64,000 nucleotides of DNA. It comes from Acarospora socialis (Eukaryota; Ascomycota; Lecanoromycetes; Acarosporales; Acarosporaceae). Each line of letters begins with the position of its first letter. The stretch's first letter is position 1. Shown here piece by piece: positions 28,695-40,953 of the stretch. Location: contig JAMYGW020000001.1 of NCBI GenBank assembly GCA_025617375.2, positions 3,100,001 to 3,164,000 of the forward strand, in the 5' to 3' direction. The notes under the pieces are model-generated. The model was not told the DNA's origin, did no database searches, and worked only from the letters and a program-made list of their open reading frames with translations. Position numbers and translations under genes: made by a program.

Positions 28695-28950
28695 TTAATC
28701 ATTGAGCATTATATCAAGTTGTCAATTAGTTTCATTTTACTCAATCTTAAAGTTTCATATTGAGTGTCAAAAATGTCATTTTGCTCAATCTTTGAGTCTT
28801 ATATTGACAGTCAAGAGTGCTTATTTTGATCTCATATTAAGCTGCTAAGAGTGTTGTTTTGCTCAATCTTAAAGCTCTGTATTGATGATCAGTAATGTTT
28901 GTTTTGTTTAATTTTTGAGTTCTCATATTAAGCTGTCAAGACACTAAAAC
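28695..28950. repeat. Tandem repeats in the leader of copia C1
   Basis: About six imperfect units of roughly 45 bp, one of them shortened. Each has the pattern TTTTGCTCAATCTTTGAG, then a short segment ending in GTCAAGA-like sequence. They sit between the gag end and the right LTR, which is the 5' leader of this minus-strand element. The same array recurs in C2. Confidence 0.75.
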
Positions 28951-29213
28951 AGTATGCACTTTCTTTGAGAAGCTTTTTGCTAACTTGAACTCATAATTTA
29001 TTGATAAATAAAAGAATACTTGTGCTATACTGCTGATTAACTGTTTATTTAATGAAACATACATCATTAATTTGATCATGATCAACATAAATTGTAAAGA
29101 TTGTCTATTCACATGTTCTGTCACACAAACTATATGAGTAATAAGTAATTTTTGATATTAGTTTCAACTAAAACTATGAAAGCAGCTAGAACATCACACT
29201 TCTCAACAAACAA

Positions 29214-30570
29214 CAAGATTTTCAATCTGAACAGCATATTAAACTGTATTTTTCATCTTACATTACTTCAGATTCTTCTGCTACTTCTATTATTATATAA
29301 TTGATGTTTTATGATGAAACACATTCAAAAGTATTTAAGTACTTTATCATAATTACTTTTCAAAAATCAAATAAGAAGAACTACAGAGTGACAAAAATCT
29401 ACAGACTGATGACACTTCTAAATATACTTAAAAAAATACTGAAGTCAGTGATAGTCAGAAGAATGAGCTGAATGATTGAGATTTATTAGTTATTACTTAA
29501 GACTTTGCTCAGTAAAAAAAAGAAGATATTGATAAAATATACAGTTTATATTCTCATGAAAGTCATTCAGAAAGTATGAAACTTCAATACATTAATAATT
29601 TCATTTTTTATGTTTGACATCTTCAGAACTTTTGACAACATATTACATCAAAGATTGTTATACAATTTAAAAAAGTAATAAATCTCACTGATACTGATTA
29701 ACTAAATAGATAGTTTTCTGCAGAAACAAATCTCAATACTTAAGTTTCTGAAGTTTAAGTTTGAACTTTTCAGTATATACATCAACATTCTGTAAGATTT
29801 ATCACTATTATTTATTCTTTATTTCTTTTACAATGCAGATCTACTTAATATTGATAACAGAAGTAATTTTGAGTAGTGACAGCAAGTTAAATTGATAATA
29901 TTAACTTTACAGTGTTAAACATCTTTACAAAGACAAATTATCAAATACTGTAGACTCTGCATATAAAGACAGAGATTTGAGCACATAAATACATTTTGAT
30001 TTTCATCTTCATCAAATATAAACTCATTCACTTCATCAACAAATTTAATAATCACAACATCTTCATCATGCTGACTCTAAAATTTCACAAAATTTCTTTC
30101 ACAAAAATTTGCTGAGTTCTGAGCATCATTCTGGATTTACAGCTGAAGTTTGAAGTTTATGTTTGATATATTGAGTTAAAAACAACAATAAGTCTAAAAA
30201 AACTGACTATCATTACAGACTTTATCTGAGAGTTTGATCTCAGAGACTTACAAAGATTGTACATCTCAGTAATTATTTTTCAAATTATTTACTGCTGCTC
30301 TGTCTGATATATGACAGATAGAATTTATAAAATAGTCATATAATGAAAATGTATTCTTTAAAAGCTCATCAGTATTCAATGATACATCAAAATCATCATA
30401 ATTGAAGCATTTTGCACAACAGTGAGTTCTGTTTTAGACATAAAGTTTAATTTTTTACTCATGAAGCAGCAACTGAAAAAAATCACTGAAGATGCTGTTG
30501 TCTGCATTCTGATCTTCTTGATACATTATAACATTATGATGAGTTTGAAATTCAGATAAAAGAAGACATT
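29214..30570 (+). pseudogene. LINE ORF2 reverse transcriptase remnant
   Basis: Middle piece of the LINE, between C1 and C2. The + strand shows the order expected for a Tad1/jockey-type RT: an ITFQKSNKKNYRV-like start at about 29355, then MTLLNILKKIL, DIFRTFDNILHQRLL (about 29620-29660), ISTGISQGSPLSPLLF-like and GYVDD-like regions (about 29770-29900). Many stops and frame breaks. The sequence continues across C2 at 48405. Confidence 0.75.
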
Positions 30571-32194
30571 TATTGAGAGATAAAAAGAATACTCATGCTA
30601 TACTGCTGATTAACTGTCTATCTAGTGAAACATACACTGTTAACTTGATTGTGATTGACATAAGTTGTAAAGATTGTCTATTCACATGTTCTGTCACATA
30701 GACTATATGAGTAATGAGTAATTTTTGATATTAATTTCAACTAAGATTATGAAAGCAGCTAGAACACTGCACTTCTTAACACTTTTACTCAGTGATGCTG
30801 CATCTATTGACTTTCATTAACAGTAAGTTTCAGTTGTTCAACAAAGTGCTTAAAGATTCATCTAAATAAAAGCTTGATTAATTCATCAGTCATCATATCT
30901 TGACTGAGTACAAAGTTCACATCAATTTAATTTTGCTTGTGCAGATCACAAATATAATGATAGATAATGTCAATGTACTTTGATTATTTATGCATATGTG
31001 CATTCTTAATCAAAATTAAAACAGTCTGATTATCTTTCTTAAGCTGAAGAGATAAGACTGTTTGATGAGCTTCATTCTTTTTGATGTTCACACAATATGA
31101 ATTGTCTTCAAGATACTTGTTCATATTCATGTTTTGCAGCATCTGTGTAAGTCAGATCTCAGTCTTTACACATATTAACATAATTATGTATTCAGTCTCT
31201 GTAATTGAGATGACAACAGATTTTTGTTTTTGACTTGTTCATAATACTGATCTGTTTTCAAGCATGTATATATGTTTCAGAATTGACTTTCAATTTTGTT
31301 TGTCTGATGCATAATTGAAGTCAGAATATTCAAGTATGACTTGACTCTCACTGAATTTGTACACAATGTCAAAATTAATAATTGATCTCACATATTGCAG
31401 TAGTTTCTTAAGTACATGTTCATGATACTCTGCAAAATCATTAAAATACTGACTTAGTCAATTTAAAACAAAGATAATGTTCAGTTAAGTGTGAATCACT
31501 GCATATATCAGACTTTCAATTGCATATTGATATTGTATTTGATCTATTCTTTGATTAGTTGAGTTGATGAAACAAAGAACATCATATTTATTGAGTAAGA
31601 TTTTCATGATTTTGTGCTTGTCAAATCACATATAAAGATCTCTCAGCATCTTGTTCACATAATGAGTCTGATTTAGACATAAAGTTTTTCTTTTGTGATT
31701 ACATGTGACTTATATGTCAAGAATTTTCTGTGTCTTTCTCAAGTTCTTGACTTTGAACATCTTCACAAGAACTTTCTTAAATCAGAGAATATGTATCAGA
31801 TTTGCTGAAACTACAATTATATTGTTTACATAGAGAAGCAGCATGATTCTTTTAATGCTGTTGATGAGAAGACATAAATTAATGTTGTTTTAATGAAAGT
31901 TTAATTTGCACAGATCAGTAATACATCATTTATATCAATCTTGTGCAGCTTACTTCAGATCATAAAGACTATACAATATATGTAGTATACAGTTAAATGT
32001 AATTTGAACTTCAGAAAAGACTGTCATGTAGATGATCTTTTTAAGAAAGAATTTTGTGAAGATGTTGTTGATGTTTACTTAATGACATTTAAGATTCTCA
32101 AAAACAACAATGACAAGAAAGACTCAAAGAGTGTTGAACTTAACTGTAAATGCAAAAATGTTTTTATAATTAATGTTATATATCTGTAAGAAAT

Positions 32195-35100
32195 TGTAAC
32201 ATTTTAATCTGAGATTTCTTGAGTATGTAGAACTAAAAGTTTGTGCTTATTGATATAACAGCTGATCTGAAATGATTCTGATCTTTAACTTTTAAATGAT
32301 TACTTAAGTTGAACATGATCATTTTCATAAGAAACATGATTCTACTATATAGAATGTGCTTGATGTTTCTGCATTGAGCATTCTTGATGTTTTGATATCT
32401 TAATGTTGAGAAGTTGAGCTTTTAACTTGTCTGCTCATCATCAAGCTGTTGCATTGTTATGTGATTGCTGTCTAGCAGTTTTTCTCATACACATTCTGAA
32501 TAAACTCTTAATTTCAGATCTGTAAGTTTCTTTCTCTTTAAATATGATTATAACATCATTTTTTTTCTTCAGATGTTAGTTCTTTAGAGTTTATTTAAGT
32601 GAGAGTATATAACAATTCTCATTATCAGCAATGATGCTTTCTAAAAATTTCAATTGTCTAAGAATTGCAAAGAAAATTCAACTCAGTGATAGTCTCATCA
32701 TGTTCTTTTGTGAATTCTGTACTGCTTGTGATCTTGATTGCTTTGTTATGATTGATGAAAGATCAAAATGCAATAAGTGTACTTGTCACAATCATTCATG
32801 CATTGCAGTTTTGTGAAAGTCTCTCAACAGAACTTGTCTTTCTCTCTGAAAGAAAATAAATGATGTGAATGTGACTCTTGATGCTTTTGTTGTCAAGATA
32901 ATGTGTTTTCAAAAGATTTTGAATCAAATGAATTGTTATGCTGCACAGAAAACTGACTGTCTAGCTGCTGAACTTGATAGTGATAATGATGAGACTGAGA
33001 ATGAAGATTCTCAAACAATATCATAACTTATTGACTTGATGTCATCATTCTTCTGAACTAATATTGATTTTCTTTCTTAAAATATTGAAGTGTTCTTGTG
33101 CAGTTCTTGAGATTCTCTCTGAATTTTCAGATATTCTCTGAGATATTGTAATCTTTTTATTTTATGAGATAATGAACTTTTTCATTAATCATTTTCTTTT
33201 CTAAAATGTTCTCAACTTCATATTCTTTATTGAGTTTGACAGACATTTCAATGATTTGAAGTGATATGAACTGATTGCAATGCTGTAACATGAATGTGTG
33301 AAATACTGAGTGTATTCTCATTTTCTTGAGTAAGTCTAGCTCATAGCTTATTTTTTTGATGCTTTATATAATCTTGAACAGTTCTATGCTTTTATTTTTC
33401 AGCTTCTTGCTTCTTTCTCTAGTTTTTATATTGTTCATTCTCAAGTATATCTTCTCTTCTTCTTTAAATAATGTTGTTTCTATCATCTGTTTCATCTGCT
33501 GTTTGATTCATTCTGTCAGATCTTGATGCAGTTTTTTCATCTGAGTGATATTTAAAATTGCTTTTTGACTCTGTGATTCATGTTCTTTGAAATCTTGTCA
33601 TATCTCTGAGTTGTAGTCATAGTTCACATAGAAAGATGTTTCTTCTGTGATTTCATTTCTTGCATTGTTGTATGCAAACTGCACTGTTGATAACAGTCAT
33701 ACTCAGTTGTCTTGACTTCTGTTGACATAGTGTTTCAAGTATGTTTTTACTGTTTGATTTATTTATTTGCTTTGTCTGTTTGTCTGTGAATAATATACTG
33801 TTGATATCTTGTGTTTTATTTTAAGTTCTGCTGTGAGTGTTTTTCAAAATCTGCTTGTAAACAGCTTGTTTCTGTCAGTGATAAATTCTTTTAATAGTTC
33901 ATGATTGCTAATCAATTTTCTTAGTATTGTGTATGTCAATATTGATGCTGTTGTGATTTCTTTGAATGAAATGAACATTGTGTACTTGATCAATTTATTT
34001 ACTATAATCAATATACTGTCAAATCTCACTCTTCATGCTGAATTCTTAGATGATGATAACTTCATAATGAAGTTCATGATAATTGACTTTCACAATGCAT
34101 TTAATGCATCTAATTGTGTTATTCTGTCATACTGTTTATCTCAATTAATCTTATTTCTTCAGCATGAATTGCACACAGCAATCATTCTGATGACTTGATT
34201 TCTAAAATTATTAATGTTGCATCTTCTTTGCACTAAATTCTCTGTGCATTTAACTTCTAGATGTTCTTTGATTCTGTTGTAATGATACATTCTGATGAGT
34301 TCTTTGTCTGTTAAGAGAGTTTACTTTATCTTGTACATTGCTGTTAAGCTCTTCATGAGAATTTTATTGTTGTTTTTGCTGAGAATTTCAGCATATATTG
34401 TCTGTACATCTTCATGATCAGATCATTTATTTAAAATATTCACTTCATCATTTTCATTACTCTTTTTGTAATAAATCTGAAATTCATAGTCTGTCAACTG
34501 CTCTGCTCAACAAATCTGTTGTTAATTGAGTTGTTTTGTTGTTGCAAAGTTTCTCAAATTCTTGTGATCTGTATAGATCTGAATTGATTTGTTCATTTTT
34601 GCAAGATAAAATCTTCAGTCTTGTAGTGCTTTCACTATTGCAAGAAGTTCTTTGTCATGAATCTCATATCTTTTCTTGAGTTCTGACAGTTTTCTAAATC
34701 AATATGCTATGAATCTCTGTCATTCATCTTCAATCTAATATAAACATGCTTTTACTGTGAAATCTGAAGCATCAGTTTTCAGTGTTTTCTTGTATGCTGA
34801 ATTGAGTATTCTCAGATGTGCTGTTTCACTAAAACTTCTCTTTAATGCATAAAATGCATTTTTCTGCTTCTGATCTCAATGCTATTTTTTGCTTTTGTGT
34901 GTTAAATGTGTTAGTGATTTTGCAATTCTTGCATAGTTTAATACAAATTTTCAGTAATAGTTTGTTAGTTCTAGAAAGATCTGTACTTTCTTGATTCATT
35001 TTGATGTTGATTAGTTTCTGATTGCTTTTATTTTCTTTAAATTCTTCTTAATTTGTTCAGATTGAATCACATAGCTCAGAAACTTGACTTTCTTGATTTT

Positions 35101-38100
35101 GAATCTGCTTTTTGACTTTTTCACATACAAGACTCTCTCATTAAACTTTGTCAATATCTTATACACATGCTTTCAGTATTTCTGAAGATCTTCTGAATAT
35201 ATCAGAATATTATTAAGATATGTGATCACAAAATCATCAAGATATTCTCTTAATATGTCATTGATCAGTTTCTGAAAGATGACTGATGTGTTTTTTAACT
35301 TAAATGACATGATAATGTACTCATAATGTTCATATCTTGTTCAGAATGCTGTCTTTTATTCTTTATCTTCTTTCATTCTGACTTGATAATAGATGTTTTT
35401 AAGATCTAAGCTTGTGAATCACTTAGTCTTGTCTAATCAGTTTTGCAACTCTTTTATCAGTGATAGAAAATAATTATTTTGATGAGTTATCTCATTGAGT
35501 TGTCTGTAATCAACACATAATTGTTTTTTATCATTCTTCTTTGACACAAACAGAATTGAGTATTCTGCTGATGATTTTAATGATTTTATGAATTCTTTCT
35601 TAAGATTCTTGTCAAGATAAGTTCTAACTTTCTTGAGTTGATTCTCACTCATTGAGTATAATGACATTCACTTAGATTGCTTTTCATTCAATAGTGATAT
35701 TTTGTGATTTCATGACTTATACTCTGATAAGCTCATCTCTGATTGTTTAAGAATCTTGTATGTGTCTTTGATTGCACATATCTCTTTCATAACTCAATCA
35801 ATCTTCAAATTTCTTCTGCACAATCAGAGCATTCTTAGTATTGCATTGTATCTGATTGATTTCATGATGTCAAATGTTATCTCTTGTGAATTTTCAAGAA
35901 TTGAGACTTTCACACAGATTTTCTCATCAATTCTTTCAATAACTTCATTTGTCATTTGTATGTTGAATGAACAGCACACTCATTGTGTCATCAATTCTAA
36001 CATGTTGACTACTCATTAACTCATAATGTTATCATCTACTTCAGAATTCATCAATGTGTTAATCTGATGTCTGTTGATCATAATTTTGATTTATACTCAA
36101 TGATTATTGTCTTATTTTTGAGATGCTGCTAGCTTCTTATTCTCTAGTCTTGTTGAGAAAGCTTTTTGTTTTTTGACTTATTTAATTACTTGACTTGTCT
36201 TCAAAGTTCTTGAAATCATCTTGATTTTCTTTCAATCATAAGATTTGCATACTCTAGACTGTACTGCTCAATGTGTCTTTCTGAGTGTAGTTGAAGTTCA
36301 TATTGATTGTACTTCATCTGCAACTGACTCTCAAAGACTTTCACTCTTTGCAGAAATTCAGATGAAATATATTCTTCACTGAAAATTCATCTGTCTTCAT
36401 TCTGCATAATATACTCTTCAGATAAGTATATCTTAATCTTGTGACTCTTAGTTTTTCACACAAGAAATTCTGATATCAGTTCTTTCATAACTGTTTGTAT
36501 GTCTCTCATCAGACTGTCAAATCTTTCATATATTTCTGCTTTCTGATCTTGAATTTCTTGTTTTTTCTTCAGCATTTTTTTGCTGACTGATGCTGTTTTT
36601 CTTTGAACACTTAGATTTTTCTTAATCTTTGTTTAATATTTTCTTGAGAGTTCTGTCTTAACATTGTTCAAACTTTCTTCTGTGAGTGTATTGCTATTGA
36701 GAAATATTTAAAATTCATCAATCTAAAATTCATGATCATCAGTCTCTTCAATGTCATCTTCAAGAATCTTATCTTCTTTCTCAGCATCAAGAACTCTTTT
36801 CTTGATAAGAGTAACTAATTCTTTTTTGTAGATTGATCAACTCATTGTGTCATATTTGTTCTTTGCATCTTTGCACTATCTCTGAGAATATTATCTGACT
36901 TCATCTTTTGTGTTCATGTGTACTCTGCACATGTCATTATAACAGACTGTTTAACTGAGAATGTTATGCACTACACATATATTTTTCTTGATTATCACTG
37001 CAACATTTTTTCTTTTCATTCAGAATCTGTTGCATTTTCAGACAAGATGTTTAAGTTTTTTGCAATTGTAACATGTTCACATTTTGTTTTGTGATGTCAT
37101 CTAAGACTTAGTGAATCACTCTGACTAACATTTATGCTTTATTTATTTAGTCTTTTATGACTTCTGATGATGCTTCTTGATTATATTGAGATTTATAGAG
37201 TTTGTTTTTCTATGTCTTATCAGTAAAACATATTGCTTCATTCACAGTCAGAAGCTTTCTTCTTGATCTTCTATCATAGATGACATTTGATATTCTTTTT
37301 GTTTCATTTGTTGTTTTCACTGACAACTATCAATGTTAATACTCAGATCAATCATTTTCTAAAGATTGTCTGATTGTTCTGCTTGAACTATCTTGTCTTT
37401 GATGAACTTTCTTAACTCACAATAATACTGATAAATGAGTGCTTCATCATTTTATTTGATAAGTATTGCTAATCACTGAAACTCTGTGATGTATACTGCT
37501 GTTGATTCACTCTGTTATAAAATATAAACTTATTTCTCAGCTGCTCTCTCTTCATTGATTATTTCAAAGATCTTTTTCAGTTTTTTCTTAAACTGTACAT
37601 AGTCATTGAACATCAACTCTGTATTGATGTTGCATTCTTCATACTTCTTTTCTAGAAATTCATGCAGCTTGAGATCAACTCAATTAAAGACTGCATTCAC
37701 AAGATAGATCATTGTGAACAGTGTCTTTTCTTGATTGATTTGAAACTTTAATTGATTAAACTCAATGTATAGATTGAACTTAGTCACAAAGACTCACAGC
37801 TTCTCTCTTTCTTCATCAAAGATATCTGATATCTGTATCTTAAATGCACTTGAGAATAGCTGTATAGCTTGAGTCAGCATCATTGCTGATTGTGTCATCA
37901 TTTTACTCAAAGTAAATAATAGAGATGAATTCATCTAAACTTATTTCAAAAACAAAGTTGAGATGTTCTTCTGTGTGTCAGACATCATACTTGTTATATT
38001 GTAAGAATATTCAAAGTGTAATGTTCTAATCTGAGATTTCTTGAGTATGTAAAGCTAAGAGTTTGTGCTTATTGATATAACAGCTGATCTGAAATGATTT

Positions 38101-38377
38101 TGATCTTTAATTCTTAGATGATTATTTAAGTTGAACATGATTGTTTTCATAAGAAAAATAATTCTACTATATAGAATGTGCTTGATGTCTCTGCATTGAG
38201 CACTCTTGATGTTTTGATGTCTCAATGTTGAGAAATTGAGCTCTTAACTTGTTTGCTTGCTGTCAAGCTGTTGCATCATCATGTAACTGCTGTTTAGCAG
38301 TTCTTTCTGTATGTGCTTCAGGTGAACTTTTGATTTCAGACTCATGAGTTTCTTTCTCTTTGAGTATAATCATAACA
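32195..38377 (-). mobile_element. Ty3/gypsy chromovirus E, 361-bp LTR subfamily
   Basis: Inserted in C2 with the exact duplication GAAAT (32190-32194 and 38378-38382). LTRs 32195-32555 and 38017-38377 are both 361 bp. Minus-strand parts: gag about 36850-37990, protease about 35750-36060, reverse transcriptase about 35000-35660, RNase H about 34490-34750, integrase about 33500-34420, chromodomain about 33110-33310. Extra antisense frame 32634-33026. Broken, many breaks. Confidence 0.9.
32634..33026 (+). pseudogene. Extra antisense Cys-rich ORF of gypsy element E
   Basis: 130-codon frame just inside the left LTR and antisense to gag-pol, co-terminal with the frames of A and F. This is the copy in which the cysteine cluster is easiest to read: CEFCTACDLDCF followed about ten residues later by CNKCTCHNHSC. 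The many Cys/His pairs resemble a small zinc-binding module, but I do not recognise the family. An acidic tail closes the frame. Degraded fossil. Confidence 0.65.
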
Positions 38378-40953
38378 GAAATCTCTCATCATAACTCTTG
38401 TCTTAAACTTGTTCAGAAATTCATCAGTGTTCAGTTTAAGTTTAAATATTTACTTGCTGATCACTATGTTTGCATTCTTTGATGACACAATCTCTTCTTA
38501 TGTTCTGTTGACTGTTAAAGTCATTAATTTTACATAAATAGCATTTTTTCACATCTCTTTTCAGACTGAGTCTCTCACTGCTTTGACATAGATGACAGAT
38601 GTGAAAATATCAAATTTAATGTTTTCAGTGTTTTTCTTATTATCTGTGATGAATGCTGTGAATATCAGCATATTCTGTGATATCTTAATCATAAATTTAT
38701 TGAAGTCTTCATCATCATTGTTCTGTTTTTTTCTTGAAATCTTGACACACAAGAATATTTTGACTTTCTCAGTTAAAATATTCAGTGCTTTGCTGACAGA
38801 AACTTCAATGTGTAAAAACTGCTTAATCTCATTCTATTCATTTGTCTATGATCTGTTTAAATTGATTATGATCAATTTATTCATTATATAAATATCTGAT
38901 GAGAATGTATCAAGATTGTCTGCAGTCAACTTAAACTCTTTTTTGTCATTTAAATTCATAAATCAAAATTTGTGAATTAATTCAAAGACAGTAGACAGAG
39001 TTGTAGATACTGTGAAATTCATGATGACTACATTTTTTTATAATCACTTAACTGACTTTTGTTCAGACAAAATGTTCAGTGTTTGTCTTTGCAGTTTAAG
39101 ATCAACATTATTTTTCTTTTTATTCTCAACAAATTTCACAACATAACTCTTAATGATCTGCTTAAGATCTGAAGTTTAAAGCAGATATTGTTTTGTGATT
39201 TTATCTGTATAATTTATGAAAACTTTCACTCATTCTTAATTTATAAACTTATTCTGTCTGTTCTTTAACAACAACTTGAGATTAATATAGAAGTAGTATT
39301 TGCAATCTTAGACATAAATGTAATCAATGAATGACTGCACATCAGTGAAAATCTTCTTTAAAGTTATTTGTCTGTCATTGATCAAGAGATCAATTGCTGT
39401 TTAATTGTAAAAATAAATATCTATTTGCACTGTTTTCACTCAGAACTTTATTGAAAGTTTTGTTTTCTTAATTATGATGTGCACTGAATTCTCAGTGATA
39501 TAAATGACTCTTTTGACAACATCATTCTGAATAAACATATAAAACATAATATACTGCAGTGTAATGTCAAAAAATCTGCATCAGTCATTCAGAATTGATC
39601 TTAACTCTATGATATTGTCACTTTATACAACAAGCATTTTTGCATCAATCTGAAGCTCAATCTTTAGTTGTCACTCTTGCAATTTCTGTGAAATGTTATT
39701 GCATCACTTCAGCAGTATTGTTTATGTCTTTTAAGAATAGTTGTTCATAATTTTCAAAAAGTACTGATGTTCAGCAAATGACAGAAATAAGAAATCACAT
39801 ATATCAATGAAAATTAAAGCAAGAATGTTGATCTTCTGCTCACTCACAGTGTATTTTTGTTGATTGATAAACTTAATGATGACACAAACTTCACATATGT
39901 TTTTCTTGTCTTCAGCAATGAGAATTGATTTTTCAAAAATTGTAACTTTGTAAAGATTGTGAAGCTTTGCAGAGTCAAGATGAACAAACTGTTGATGTTA
40001 TAACTTGTAAATTTTAATCTTTTTACTCAAAAATAAAGTGTCAACAAAGAATGAAGTGTCAGCAGAACTTAATAAATCAATCTGTATCTAAGAGTTCATA
40101 TTCAGTACTGTGACTGAAAGAGTCATTTTTAAATTAAATAACATATGCATAACAGATAACAGAACAAACTCATTCAGTTTTTTTACAATGTGTTTGACTA
40201 TATAGACATCATTTCACTCAAATACTTCTATCATGACATTGTCATACTTATTTCACATATAAAGACTGTGCTGATCAAAGCTTTTCTGCAATTTCATTTT
40301 ACACATTTACTTTTTTAATAGAAGATTAACTTTTAGTTCAGACACATAAAGTGTTGAACTTAAACTTACAAAATTTCTGAATCTGTTCTGCATTACAGTT
40401 ACTTTATAATAGTGAGAGTATAAGTGTTTTTTCTCAACTTTAATTCTTTAACATCATATGTGTATCAAAGAATCACTGAAGAGTTAACATTGATCAATTA
40501 TGTGTATGAAGCATTTAAAATTCACAACTCATTCAGAATTAAGTATCTTACTGATAACTTTCTTAAACAAAGTAACAATCTTATTGTCTTTCTCTGCATC
40601 AGATTCAGATAAGAATGAGTTATTGTTTTTTTTAGTTTTAACATCAAAAGCTTTATGCTTTCTATTTTTGTACTTGAATCTCATTTTGTCTTTATGATGT
40701 AAGTTGTCTGCAGACAATTTGTCTAACTTTCTGACTGACTTGACTGCAGTTGAAACAAATAACTTTCTTAACTCAATGTTTTTGTGAACAGCAGAAAGAT
40801 ATTTACAGTCTTAAATGTGATGAGAATCACAGTAAAGAAGATATTTAACTGATTTATGCTGAGAAAAGTGATCATTGTTGAAGCTTGATGATCTTTGATA
40901 GTGATATTTCACATTATGCTGATATAAGTATGTTGAGTCTTTCTCTTTATATT

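Larger units (their letters stand above)
5160..29208 (-). mobile_element. Ty1/copia element C1, interrupted by gypsy elements A(B) and D
   Basis: LTR-retrotransposon fossil inserted in the LINE, with the exact target duplication AACAA (5155-5159 and 29209-29213). The left LTR is split: 5160-5276 plus 17660-17752, together 210 bp. The right LTR is 28999-29208, also 210 bp. LTR ends form an inverted repeat of the type TGTTGAGA...TCTCAACA. Coding direction is minus. Element-specific internal sequence is 17753-21217 and 27424-28998, about 5.0 kb; pol (reverse transcriptase, RNase H, integrase) lies in the left block and gag plus leader in the right. It is a sister copy of C2. Broken by very many mutations. 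Confidence 0.88.

Noticed and set aside
28695-28950. CRISPR-like array
   Set aside because: Units are imperfect, adjacent without unique spacers, and lie in a copia leader of a eukaryotic genome.
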